NCBI GenBank assembly: GCA_950295325.1
Contig: OX485809.1
Span: 38,411,081-38,475,080, forward strand
Source: Polytrichum commune
Taxonomy: Eukaryota; Streptophyta; Polytrichopsida; Polytrichales; Polytrichaceae
Direction: 5' to 3'
Length of the DNA stretch: 64,000 bases
Part shown: positions 34,842 through 47,395 of the stretch, one piece after another
Numbering within the stretch: position 1 is the first letter of the stretch
Layout: the number at the start of each line of letters is the position of its first letter
Translations under genes and position numbers: made by a program
Notes under the pieces: generated by a model
What the model was told of the DNA's origin: nothing
The model's input: only the letters and a program-made list of their open reading frames with translations
Databases searched by the model: none

Positions 34842-37800
34842 AATGCTCAAAAGCGAGCACATCCTATAGGAGATGCATCAATGAACTCAGATTGTCAAGC
34901 CACATATTCTGAAGCTCGAACTTCCACATTCTTGTTGAACTTGCACTTATTTTTTGTTTTGCAGACCTTGTGTGCTAATTATGTGTAGGTTCTGTTGCAG
35001 GTGGTTGCATGGAGAACTCCATGGTCATAAGTTTAGGGGTTGCATTATATTTGTTAGTGTATATATATCTTATACTCATTTTAGCATCGGAGTGTGTGTT
35101 TGTGTGTTGTTTTGTAGGTCGATGGATGGAATTTTATGATTTAACCTCACTCCATCCCATTTATTAACACACACCGTATCGGCATGGCATCCCATTTTTT
35201 ACATATTGTTGTATAAATTTGAACTCATTGCAGCATCGGAGTGTGTGTTTGTGTGTTGTTTTGCAGGTAGGCAAGACGTGAAGATTGATAGTGGAAGCCG
35301 CATTGCACTTCAACATATAGATTTAGATGCCATATGACCATATGTTACAGCATTTACTCGCCATATGACCACTGAAACAACTTGGAGTTGCCATTTTACT
35401 AGGCATGAATTTCTAGGAAAAGCCAGAATACCTTAGTGCTGGGCAAATTGTCGCCTGCATTTAACTATATTTCAATAAAGATCATCGCCAACATTTTTCC
35501 ACAATTTTCCACATATTGTTTGTGTTAGTAGCCACATGTATGCAATTTTGTGAGCATTGTTGCCAAAAAAATTAGCTTCAAATTCAACATAATCGCCACT
35601 ATTGAAAAATGTAATGCTTGTTCTGTAGCTAGATGATCAAGTTCCAAAAAAAAAAAAAAAAAAAAAGGCCGGTCCCGCCTACACCAAACATTCATGCAAC
35701 CTTGTCCCACTAGAACAAACATGATTAGTGACTTCAAATAATGCATTACAAATGGTGAGGGATGAAACTTAATATGACAATTCCAATAAAAGGTCACATG
35801 TACTTGTGTAGTTGTTTTAGAACACTTAAATCCTCTAGTTTGATCTATTCAAACAAGCCCACAATGAAACAAATTGTTTCCATCATAACCTCAAATTATG
35901 GAATTGATGGTTTTAAGTTATGTCTAATGTTCAAGTGGCCACCAAAACAAATACTACCAATATTCCCAAGGTGCATGCCTCTTCAATAACTCATCAAATG
36001 CATGCAATTAAGTGCACTTTCGTCATATTGCCATATTCATAGTTGTTGACTAGCATAACGGTAAAGTACTCTTTTGTGCAATTTATCATTAAAAATCTAC
36101 AAATTCATTTAGTTCCACAACAACTTCGGGATCTAGGGTATTACACTTGACCTTTTTTTAAGGTATGCTATGAACTTTTGTCTAATGCCCATAGAATGGT
36201 AAGTAATAAGTACGCCTAATGTTTTTTTACAAGTTTTCTTTTCCCCTTTTCATCAATAAGGAAACCTATGCAACAAATCTTCTTTCACTTTTACCTTGGA
36301 GGCAAAGTAACTAAGCTATGAAATACGATAGACATCCTAGAGCCTATGTGGACATTTATTTTAGTATAATATTTGCAAATAAGGAGGGAGTCATTACATT
36401 TGGTGCTATATTTCCATGTGAGCACATCATTACACATGCGATAAAACATTGAATGGCCAAGAGAAATTAGCTAAGTGCAAGAACAAAACATAATTCAAGG
36501 GACCTATTTCATGAAGAAAATGCAGCATCTAGTTTGCAAAATGGAAGCCATGATACATATTCATGCACTAAAATGTATTGGAGGAAAATGGTCTTCATTC
36601 ATAATAGGCATACATTGCCATTTAGCCATGTGAATTGGCGTATATCAACTTTAGAGTCAATAAGTTGCTTGTACTTTAAAATTTGAATGCTCCAAGAAGT
36701 GTGAAACAACCTTTAAATAAGTTTGCATTGTAATCATTATGTGTGAATCAAATACTCGATGCATATATAGGCCCCACTTTGTCTTGCAAGCACTGCAATC
36801 CGAAACAACTTCCTTTTAAGGAAATGAAGTCTAAGTGTAATGTTTTTGTGCGAACATAGTTGTAACAAGAGGCAAATGCTCTGTCATTTGATTGCGGAGT
36901 TATTGCAATGTGGGGAGCAACAAAAAATAAAATTTTAAAAAATCAACAAAGAGCCACCATTCATACAACCAGCAAGAAACCAATCTTCAAAAACACTTTA
37001 AATTTTGAGATTTAAAACCAACCAAATCATACCTAAATCACCTCAATTTTTGCAAGCGTGAAGAACTCCATAAACATCTCCCTCAATGAATTAGATGTGT
37101 AAAGTTACGCTACATTAGCTATGGGATGAACATTCAAGTTCAATGCATGCTCAAAAAATTTCACCATGGCCAATGCAAACCAGTGCAATTACTGATCATG
37201 TGCAGTTGCATCCAATAATGTTCGGCTAATTTCATGCACTAGTGGAGTCCTAGAATATACTTGAGGTGACAAAATGTGGCCTTCAAAGTGTTCATGGGAC
37301 ATGTTGGTTTGCCCTGGCTCAATCCAAAGTGCATCCATCACATCACCCGGTCGAAACCTACTTTGCATTTCCACTACCATCATTGCAACCGCATTCGCAA
37401 GCATTTAATCAATAACTCAAACCCACAACTCATAAGCATATAAAAAAAACATTAGTACTCAACAAACATCATTACCAAAAGCATTGACAGTTTTAAAAGG
37501 AAGAAAATGTTAGAGAATTGCACTTGCAACCTCAACCTTCACCTCTGAAATGGTGATGTCAAATAATTCTTTTGTTACAAAGGTCCTCATGGAAGTTTGA
37601 GGATTAATGCAAGTAGCCATGAGGTGTGAGCCAATGAAAGTGGTCAGATGGGCCTCGAAGACTAAGTACTCCACATAATCGTTGACATCCAAATGTCACC
37701 TCAAGTGCATGCTCTCATGTGAGAGCTTGTGAAAGACACACTCCCTTTTACCCATGATAATCAAAATATCCTAACCAACTTCCTACTGTCCAGTCTTCCT

Positions 37801-40800
37801 CTACCGGCTAAATCACTGGTTATGGTACAACGATTAGATTACTATGCTCTACTAATCACACGGCAAATAGACCCAACCATGTTGTAACTGTGAATATCTA
37901 TCTCCAAATGCTTACCATTTAGGGCCCTTAGACCATCTTGCCTAGCTATACTATCAATAATCTCATTTACTTCTTTATACACTATAGCTAATGGTGAACT
38001 CATTATCTCATGTTGGTATACACATTATTGGTAGATGACATTATCTCTTAAACCAGTAGCTATTTTCTCATGTTACTACAAAAGCCAATTTCCCCAATGA
38101 CCATATACCCTTGGGCATTCAAACTCTTGTACTACCTCAACACTCTATCATGATATTGATTCCTACCGCTTACAATTACACATATTAAAATACTACCAAG
38201 CTCAAGTACGGTCAAGAAATTAACTCCATTACCCTGCATAGGTTTAAGTGCAAATGATTCAAAACTATACACTAACTTTGAATTTTTTGAAGGAAAAAAT
38301 CATAAACATTTGAAAACACATTGATCTACAAAGCCAAGCAATTTATGTTCACAAATTTTTTTCAAGAAAAGTCACCAATTTTAGAAAACGGTGCAAGTAG
38401 TGTGCAAGTAGATATATCAAACATGTAACTATCTAAAATTTGTTGAAAACTTGATAAAATTACATTAAATTGATTTTCCCTATGAATTTTTATAATGGTG
38501 CCCTCAAGTTTATAATGAATTCAAGGAACATGTGATTGTCTAAAATTTTCTTTGAATACAATAACATCATTTTTTTAAATTCTACAAATTTCTAAAATGG
38601 TGCCCTCAAGATTATAATGAATTCAAGGGATATGAAGAAAAAATCCAACTTCAAAATATTTAAGCTCATGAAATCTACATCCAAAACTACAACTAGCCAT
38701 TGCCTTTTGAGCAATACTTGTAATGATAACTTTTGAAGACCTCATCTTGATATTCTATATTTGAGTACCCAACACAACAATAGTGGGCTCCACCAACATT
38801 ATTATTATTATTATTATTAAAATTTAAAAACCAATTTCAACAATACTTTGCTACTCTTTTAGGCATTTGACCAAAAACATTTGGATTTAGTATACCAAAG
38901 CACTTTTTCCGTATACTTGACCGTGCTTGCTTCCCGATGATATTCATCTCATTTGGTTGTTAAGTGGTGAAAATTTGGTTCATATATTGTCTATCACATC
39001 AGCCCCAAAACACAAGGGGTGCACCTACACTTGATTTATGTATACACATGCAAAAACCCCCTATTTAGTTGGGGGGGGGTATTTACCTTCCTTCATTGAG
39101 TATTTTCCACCCTATAATTAGCTAAATTTCTACCGGATGGTATTTTCTAACACCCTATCATTATATATAAATTTTAGAGTCTCATAATTATAATCACCTT
39201 ATCTTATTCATAAGTAATAGAGATTTCATGTGAACAATCTGCACATACATTACACATACAATACACATATGCATACATTACACTATGCAGATATTACTCT
39301 GCACATTACACACATACAACCATCATATAATAAAATATAACACACTGTGTATGGTTCTTGAACCCCCAAGAAACCCTTGATAAGCCAGCCAACCCTTTCA
39401 TCGCCGGATGACAATACTTTTCATTCAAAGGCGATTGTTTCAACAAATCCATCCACATGTCCACATGTCCACATACATTTTGCTTATTTCTCATTCAAGG
39501 CCACTAATGGCAGATGATTTATGTTGAACCTATAAATAAACAAAAAAATTATTTTATTTTATTTATGCTATTTTATATCTAAATAAATAAATAAATACCA
39601 CAACTTAAACCACACCATACATTATATAATATTCCCAGATTCACATTTAGAGGACGGTATCATGTATCTAAGAAAAATGTAAAAATTATGTGTCTTGAAT
39701 AAAATCCACCCTACATTTTCTCACGTGTGGATTTCTACATTTTTGTCAGTGTCCCCCCCCCAACCCTATAACCACACTTCAAGGGAACTTTGAATCCAAA
39801 ATGTCTCAAATTAAGGTCCTAAGTGGTAGATTTTCCCCCAATTTGCTTCGATGAATAAACCTCGGGGAGGTGACTATCGGAATTTTTAGAAACCACGTGA
39901 GATAAAAAAAAAAAAGATCAATTTAATTCGTTGAGGGTAAAAAGTATAAATTTGTTAGATCTACCATAGCATTGGAAATATGTCCCCTACATGATTATAT
40001 GTAAAATAAGGTGGTGAATTATTCCTTCATTTTAGTTCTCAGTAGAAAAAAATAGGGTCATAGATATTGGATCCCCCTAAAAGTGTGTAGTAGGATCAAT
40101 ACAATATTTATGGCTTTTGTATTTAGCTTTCTTGTATTTGAATGTAATTTGTCTTTTGGGAGTAGGTAGTTGTGCAAAATTCTATGTCTTGTCACAACCA
40201 ATTGTAATTCTTGTTTTGTTCTATCCGTGTTAACAACTTTGTCTATGTTAGCTTGTATATTTTGTTATCTCCATGTTTATTGATAACCCTTTAACTAATA
40301 CCCAAATGTTATTGGTTGTGTTTTGAATGGTACTTTGAATGGTTTAGGATTGGTATAACCAATTGAAACCAATTGAATGACAAGATGAATGTTGTGGAAT
40401 GTTTGTTGCTCACATAGTTGATTTTGCAACGCTATAGTATTCCGTCCACTATTTGGTACTTGTATAATTTATTTTTAAAAAAATGATGCCAAAAATTATC
40501 CTCTTTAAATAATTACAAATAAATATAGGGTGCTAGAAAATACGTCAAAATAACTTTATATCTACAAATAAGGCGGGAAAAAATATTGAGAAGTGCATAA
40601 ATATCCCCTCATTATATGCCCCATTATCGCACGTGATTACAAAACGTAAGGGGGTGTGATCGCCCCAAGGAATAAACCAAGCAAAATCCTCAATGAAACA
40701 ATCTTATCCTAGGACAAGCACTCATTGAATATTTGGGACATGTCTCTTGAGAATTTTATCCACTCGAGCTCTTTCCTTTTGAGCAGTTTTATTAAAAGAA

Positions 40801-42113
40801 TTCCCATTCTAAAAGTTTTGATGCTTAGTTTCTTTCCATTAGAATCGTTTGATACTAAAGTGAACCAAATTTCATAGATAGAATTTGTCCTATAACGTAA
40901 AGCTACATTCTATGATTTCTACATGTTTTGGCTTTTGATATAAGTCTAGGCAAACTAAAATACCTTGCAACATTGTACTCTGTGGGTGGCAACTATATGT
41001 AGCACTTGCAATGTCATCGTCTTAAAACTTGGTTTGGAGTTGCTATATCTTTCTAAAGAAGCATTATTTTGGAGTTTTTGCATTACAATAAATTTCAAAT
41101 TATAGATTCTAAGAAATTTTCATAAACTTCTTTCTTAGAAACTTAGAAGTGAAATTCAGTACCTAGGGGCCTAGACGGTTAACCCTAATTGGATCTAAAA
41201 ATGACATTTGGAAGTGCAAACCTTTTCTGATCTAGACACAAATTGTATCAACAAAGTCCTCTTAATGCTCTTTTTCCAAGCATGTTGCATCTCCTTGTAA
41301 AATAACAACTCATCAATTCATTAGAAATATTAGAGTGATTTAGAATCGTGACTATTCTAAATGGGAGAGTTGCCACCCATGCATTGTATTATGATGCATT
41401 AGAAGCTAATAAATTGTCCATGTAATAAAACAAGAGTTGCTACCCCAGGGCAAAGAGAATTATGAATTTTCTTTCCACAAATATCATGGTGTCAATCAAG
41501 GGGTCTCCATGGGACATGTTGGTTGGAAAATTTTGGATCTAGTCTTCATGCAATTGATAACTCCCACCAAGTAATTCCACACACAATGTGCAACCCTACA
41601 ATTCCCGAACCGATGGGCAATAGTCTTAGAGATGCCAAGGTGACTCATGTGGCATTTGCCATCAATCTTAGTGATAAATGTCATTGCGCAAGAGTTGATT
41701 GCCATGGCTATGCCTTAAAGTGACTAGATAAAGGCTCTTCCAAGTTCCTACTCCTTTCTTTATCCCAAATATTGCCCCATTTGAGCTTGAGGAATGAACA
41801 GACCATGCCACTTCTCAATGATGGGTTGAGGAGGAGGAGGTTTGGAACAAATTCCTACCAATGATGATAAATCCAGGGTTGTCAATGTCATGTTCATCAC
41901 CGTTTTGTCCAATTGGATCGTATGAGAAAAAAAAGTTCTTACAAGGTGAAATTGGCCAATGAGAATGTTCCACATTAGCTAGTAGTTGGAATGTTCCACA
42001 TTTCGACTAGTCGTCAATGCGAAGATTTTAATTTATTTTTGGCTAGCCAATTGGTCAACTTGGACGTAGATGGTGTATGGGTGTAATTTGGCTAGACATA
42101 GGCATCACAATAT
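34842..42113. other. AT-rich intergenic, no gene seen
   Basis: Seven kilobases without a protein I can support. Noted: a 35-bp direct repeat ('catcggagtgtgtgtttgtg') at 35084 and 35233; a poly(A) run at about 35646; the dispersed repeat at 38205-38320; a diverged direct repeat with 'atggtgccctcaag' at about 38490 and 38598; (ATT)n at about 38800; and G and C runs at 39070 and 39753 that face each other as a possible inverted pair. Confidence 0.55.
38205..38320 (+). repeat. Dispersed repeat, copy 2 (partner at 955-1060)
   Basis: Shares 'aactccattaccctgcatag', 'gtttaagtg.aa.tgattc.aaactata.actaact' with the first copy. Similarity fades on both sides. Confidence 0.7.
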
Positions 42114-43311
42114 CTATGGTGGGATGGTGTCTTCATTGGGAGTGTTATGTTTTGTACGTACATTAGTGAATGCGTAATGCCTTGTGTGTATGCATGATTT
42201 AAGTAGGTTGGTTATTTGATGGACAGATGCATTGTGTCACACTATTTGAAATCTTTTTAGGATTTTGTTCTCGAAAAGGGATAAGAGATGTGGCCAAGTG
42301 TCATTTTCATTGCTATGGCTCAATGTGCAGTTGAGTTTTGTTTATATGTGGGGCCAAATAATGTATTTTTTTATGGTTTCCCATGTATTGTGCAAAGTGG
42401 AATTGAAAGTTTTCCAAAAGTAGATTGAGAGTTTTTAGTCTATGGTGTATGTGGGTTTCCAAAAGTATGATTGAGGGGAGTTTGGCTAGTCTATAGGGGA
42501 TTGTATGAGCTACATCATTTGTGGCACTAGGATTATGGGGTTTTTGAGGGCACCTTCATTTGCAAGTGTGTTTATTTTTGTTGCCTTGAATGCATGTGTG
42601 TGCTCAAACTATAGGGGATGGTCCTTGGATATGGTTGTTTATGAGGTATATATTGTTTAGGCTATTTGTAAATATGTGTATGTCGTGGGAGGTATTTTGT
42701 GTGTTCCCAAAGGCCAACCAAATGGCATATAATAACGCATGCATTTATTTTTTGAATCTTATTTTTTAAGGTCTTTATGCTAGTTGAGTGTTATTTATTA
42801 GGTTTTATATGCCAAAGCCGGCTACATTTCCATTGCCTTTCCTATCGAGAGGTAGGAAGGAGCCATCAATGTATATGTTGTGTAGTGGGTTGTATTTGGG
42901 GGGTTTTTTGTTTGTGGAAGTCAAGTGGTATGGGAGGGAGAATTGTGTTATGGGTTGGGGTGCTAAGAGGGAATTTTATGAATGAGGAATTTGATCATAT
43001 ATTTGGAGTTTTGATTGTGTACAGTTTTATAGTGGTGGCGGGGTTGTGGGTTGGTATTGTTAGGTTGTGTGTCCCTTTGAATAATGCGTTGTAGTACTAG
43101 GGCAAATGTGTAGTGGGTGGGGTATCTTGGTTGTGGTCTTGTGGATGCATATGAATATGGTGAGGGCAATTTCATGTTGATTGTAATAGTTGCGCCATTG
43201 TGGGGCAGGAGGGTGTATGGTGGTATTCAGGGAGATTGTGGCAATGGTGTGTATGTCTTAGTGATAGTTGAGTGATGATTTTTGGGGTGTCCAGTCTTTG
43301 TGGTTGAGGAT
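42114..43311 (-). mobile_element. Decayed retroelement, RNase H domain and C-terminus (LINE-like)
   Basis: On the - strand, pieces of one protein can be followed across several frames and stops: an IYIDGSF motif near 42870, a block ALLYAIWLAFG and IFTNSLNNIYLIN near 42740-42640, LANEGALKNP near 42560, and a tail rich in H/N ending near 42114. These are the landmarks of a type I RNase H domain as found after reverse transcriptase. The usual catalytic Glu is missing, and two catalytic Asp positions read Asn. No reverse transcriptase is seen, so the copy is 5'-truncated. It continues at 46281 beyond an inserted element. Class (LINE against other retroelement) is inferred. Confidence 0.6.
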
Positions 43312-44230
43312 TGTGAGGCCAAACCCACCACCCTTAAGCGTCCTAGTCCGGGTGATGGTGTTGAGAATCACATGTATTGTTTGTATCGAAAGAATGATCT
43401 CTTTGCATCCAAAGGCGTTCATGTCATTTTGAATCACTTTGTTTATTAGTGGTAGCCTCTTGGCTTTGGGCCGTGTTGGCCTTCTCAAGGGTCCAACCGG
43501 CGGCCTTGGCAACACAAGCTCTCAAGGATATTCCCCTTTGGCCTTTGATTATCCTCTTCGTTACTTGAACCTTGCTAGAGTCTTCCGCTTTCTCCATCGG
43601 CCTAACCTCCTTTGTCTCGCCAATGTGGATGTCCTCCGCTTTCTCCATTAATAATGCAAGTGATTGATTTTTACCAAAGAGGACGTAAGTGTTAAAAAAC
43701 ACTACCTCAATGGTTACTCAAAAATACAATTGCCTTAAAGGCCACACGTAAATCTTAACTAGCTTAATGAGCCTAATTACTTATCTATCACTGTGAGGCC
43801 AAACCCACCACCCTTAAGCGTCCTAGTCCGGGTGATGGTCTTGAGAATCACATGTAGTGTATGTAGCATGAAAATTGATCTCTTCACATCCTTAAGCATT
43901 CACGTCATTTTAAATCACTTTGTTTATTTAGAAGTAGCCTCTTGGCTCGTGGTCGCGTTGGCCTTCTCTAGGGTCCAACCGGTGGCCTTGGCAACACAAG
44001 CTCTCAAGGATATTCCCCTTTGGCCTTTGACTATCCTTTCCTCCACATTGCCCCTGCTAGAGTCTTCCACTTTATCCATTTTTATAAGTGAGTGAGTTTC
44101 CCAAAAAGGACGTAAGTGTTGAAGAACACTCCCTCAATGGTTAATCACAATTACACTTGCCTTTGAGGCCACACGTGATCCTATATAAACTAATGCTTTT
44201 AACTACTTGGCTTGCACTACAAACTCTAAA
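43312..44230 (+). repeat. 480-bp tandem duplication at the insertion's left end
   Basis: TGTGAGGCCAAACCCACC occurs at 43312 and again at 43792. About 420 bp downstream of each align closely, including 'cctagtccgggtgatgg' and 'caacacaagctctcaaggat'. Confidence 0.9.
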
Positions 44231-44378
44231 CACCTAATGTAATGGTTTCTAGGAATACTAATGTATGGTTATTTAGGACCAGCCTTAACTAGCTTCTAAG
44301 GTTAATACGATGTGGTTAGGCTTCCCCAAATCACCGGCTTCTAATGCCCTCTCATATCGATCCCCTTTCGGGCAGCTC

Positions 44379-46280
44379 AAGGCTTAGCCCAACCGAGTTC
44401 GCCACAGTCAGCAGTTCCAGGGCTTAGCCCACCGAGTTAGCCACAGTCCAGCAGCTCCAGGGCTTAGCCCACCGAGTTCACCACAGTCTAGCCGTTCTAG
44501 GCTTAGCCCAACCGAGTTAGCCACAGTCCAGCAGCTCCAGGGCTTCCTTAGGCTCAACTTAGGCTCTATCAAGTCCGAACTAAAATTCACCATAACCACC
44601 TAATCCCTTACTTGCTCAAAGGCCCACATGCGAGCCTTTTAGCTACACTTTTAATTGTAATCCCCTCAAGATGCTTAATCGGACAATTGCTAACTCTTTT
44701 ATCCTTTGGCTAATAAGCTAACTAATTACCTAACATCATTAACTAATCCATACATGTGGACCCAAGCTCTAAAAGCTCATCTCCCTTGATAAGGCTTGAG
44801 AGAGAGAGGGCTTACTACTTAACTTCACTAAAAACTAATAACCCACACACGTGGCTCAAGCTCCTAAGAGCTTGCTCCCTTGAGAGCACTTGATGGAGAG
44901 AGAGGAAAAATGAGAGAGAAAACACCTTAAGTAGCAAAGAGGGAGAGAGGGAGAGAGGGAGAGAGAGGTGAGGATAGGGTGAGAGGATTAGCACCTCCAA
45001 TCACAATCCCTTAACCTTCACCTCTAAAGTAGGGACTAATCCCCATCCACCAAGCTTCCTTCTTCCTAAACTACCAAGGTGGATCCAAAAGTGGGCATTT
45101 AACCCGCGGAGCTCACCTTGCTTCACCTTACCCCCTACTTACATAATCAAGGCATTCTCCTATTGAAATCAAACCTTGAAATAATCACACAACACCACTT
45201 AATGACTAAACTTAAATCCACACCACACTTCACTCTTTTTATGTTTTGTGAATAATAACACCTCAAAGTCAAACTAAAATTGGTTTCGAAGAGTCAATCA
45301 CCACATGTGGGCACCATTTTGGGCTCACAATCACTAATCACAACCTAATGTTGTTTCTGCCTCATGTGCCAATACCCACTTTTCGGATTAGCTTGCTAAT
45401 CACCTAGTCCACCCTTGGCGGATCGATTACCCGGTCTCGGTGCAGCCTGGTACCCAGTGGCCTGGCCAACTTCGGCTGCCCAACAGCTTAGCCTCCTTCG
45501 GCTCAGATTTAGACACAATCTAACCCGGACCTCCTAGCAAGGTCCTCAACCCACACTAATCAAGGGCATACTAACCACACCTTAAGTCACACTATAATGT
45601 GCACCCTTAACTACTAATCGGATGTTTGTTTCTAATTTCTTTTTGTGTTTTTTTTGGCTACTCAACTAACATTACTCCCTAACCTTACTAAGACTAACTA
45701 ATCCACACACGTGGCTTTCAAGCTCTAAGAGCTAGCCCCCTTTAGAACACTTGAGAGAGAGAGAGCTTAACTAATTAACTGCACTAAAAACTAATAACCC
45801 ACACACGTGGCTCAAGCTCTTAAGAGCTTGCTCCCTTGAGAGCGCTTGATGGAGAGAGAGAGGTAAATGAGAGAAAAACACCTTAAGTAGCAAAGAGGGA
45901 GAGAGGGAGAGAGAGGTGAGGATAGGGTGAGAGGATTAGCACCTCCAATCACAATCCTTTAACCCTCTCCTCCAAAGTAGGGACTAATCCCCATCCACAA
46001 AGCTTCCTCCTTCCTAAACCAACAAGGTGGATCCAAAAGTGGGCATTTAACCCGCGGAGCTCACCTTGCCTCACCTTACCCCCTACTCACAATATCAAGG
46101 CATTCTCTTATTGAAATCAAACCTTGAAATAATCACACAACACCACCTAATGCCTAAAGTTAAATCCACACCACACTTCACTCTTTTTATGTTTTGTGAA
46201 TAATCATAACACATCAAAGTCAAACTAAAATTGGTTTCAAAGAGTTAATCACCACATGTGGGCACCATTTTGGGCTCACA
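44379..46280 (+). repeat. 951-bp direct duplication at the insertion's right end
   Basis: The stretch ending GGGCTCACA at 45329 recurs ending at 46280. The last 570 bp (from about 44755 and 45710) align nearly throughout, including 'acccacacacgtggctcaag', the GAGAGAGG purine tract and 'acccgcggagctcacc'. The first 380 bp of each unit are much more diverged. Confidence 0.85.
44381..44545 (+). repeat. 40-bp tandem repeat, 4 units
   Basis: Units of GGCTTAGCCCACCGAGTT plus 22 nt containing 'ccacagtccagcagctccag' repeat with a 40-bp period. It is a pyrimidine-rich, GC-richer island in the insertion, at the left edge of the 951-bp repeated unit. Confidence 0.9.
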
Positions 46281-46700
46281 AGGATCATAATTGTGAGATT
46301 GTGGGGGCTTTCTTTGGTTGCTAGTCTAGCATAATGTATGGATTTTGTTAAGGTTTGGTGGTCCATTGGGAGTGTGTATCTTGAGCCATTCCATTTTGAT
46401 GACAAGGGCTTTGCCTTGTGATCCGAATATCAAGTCTCTTTGGTGAGGTAAGTTGTATCTTTTTAGTGGGGTTGGACACGTGAGTGGCAATGAATAATAC
46501 AAGTGGGTGAGCTAGAAGGTTTGGATGAGGAGGTTGGTGATGTTATGGTGAATGTTGTGGTGTTTGTTTATAGGGAGGATGTGTTTTGGCTTTTTCCTTA
46601 AGAGTGTGGTGGTGTAAGTGCCATACCAATATTGGTTTGAAGCTTTGTGGTGGTGGGTGGAGTGAGGTTAAGAGTGGGTTCTAGATGCTTTCCGTGTGCC
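46281..46700 (-). mobile_element. Decayed retroelement, upstream part of the split frame
   Basis: The - strand reading SSKWNGSRYTLPMDHQTL, then IHYARLATKESPHNLTIMIL, stops at the insertion and resumes at 43306 with NHKDWTPQKS. Further upstream (to about 46950) the DNA keeps the same G/T bias, but the frame decays. No reverse transcriptase motif is found. Confidence 0.55.
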
Positions 46701-47150
46701 TATACTAGAGCCATTGTAGACTTTTTGTGATTATAATTGTTATGTGTGTTCCAACGTGGTCAAAGATTAGGGCATTTTGTTGTTGAATTTGTATCATTGG
46801 TTTTGTGGTTTGTATGTCTTCATTAGGGTTGTATTCTTGAAAGATTAGGGTAAGTAAGGTGCTTTAATGGGTGGCTGCACAAATCTTATGTCTAAGGGAT
46901 GTGGTGTGTTGAAGTTGTTTGCATATTCATTGGATTACATAACCAATTAGGAATTGTAAATCACAATAACTAGAGGCTATCCACATCACTCTAATCCTCA
47001 TTTTATGTTGAATTAGTGCGACAATAAATGTCGTAGTAGGAATATGGAGCCTCTTTTGCCAAGTTCCCTTTGCAAGTCTTAATATGTGAAATTTGTGCAT
47101 GGGATCACAAGGGTGTCATTCGCTTCTCTCTACGTAGTAGATTAGGGTCA

Positions 47151-47395
47151 TTCACATGGGGTCCCAAATCCCAAGTCCCACTCACGTTAGCAAGTCTCAA
47201 CATGGAGGCAAAAGTCCCAATTCTTGAGCTTTCAAAAAAACATTGAGCTTTGATTTCATTGAAGCCAAGTCTTGATTATTATATGCGAAAAAATTAACCC
47301 TCAACACAACTTCCGAGCCCTTCACCTCCACAAAGTGTTTCCATGTAGGCATCCATGTCATACTTGGGACTTTAGGACTTGGGACCCCATGTGAA
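47151..47395. mobile_element. 245-bp inverted-repeat element
   Basis: Perfect 17-bp inverted ends TTCACATGGGGTCCCAA, with partial extension of the pairing inward ('atcccaagtccca'). No target duplication and no coding frame seen. Confidence 0.7.

Larger units (their letters stand above)
43312..46280. mobile_element. Non-coding LTR-type insertion (probable expanded solo LTR), 5-bp target duplication
   Basis: Begins TGTGAGGCC and ends GGGCTCACA, so it has TG...CA ends with a 6-bp inverted tip (TGTGAG/CTCACA). AGGAT flanks both sides exactly (43307-43311 and 46281-46285), and removing 43312-46285 rejoins the retroelement reading frame on the - strand. These are the marks of an LTR-retrotransposon integration. 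No gag-pol frame, clear primer-binding site or polypurine tract is seen. Internally the start is duplicated (480 bp) and the end is duplicated (951 bp), so an ancestral unit of about 1.54 kb (43792-45329) could have grown to 2,969 bp. A solo LTR with internal duplications fits best; a non-autonomous LARD/TRIM-type element is the alternative. Confidence 0.75.

Noticed and set aside
37189-37692. Two - strand frames (37692-37510 and 37404-37189) faintly like the end of the hAT-like transposase
   Set aside because: Strings such as VVEMQSRF..DVMDAL resemble the pseudogene's QELQRRF..AVLDVL, but the rest does not align and stops lie between; too weak to call a second copy.
42777-43094. 105-codon + strand frame, Cys/Val/Gly-rich
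   Set aside because: It is the antisense of the RNase H remnant; strand-biased G/T composition keeps the frame open.
45330-45710. Internal region of a complete short LTR retrotransposon between the 951-bp repeats
   Set aside because: The right-hand repeat has no TGTGAGGCC start, no clear primer-binding site follows 45329, and the 380 bp show distant similarity to the stretch before the first copy; a duplication explains it better.
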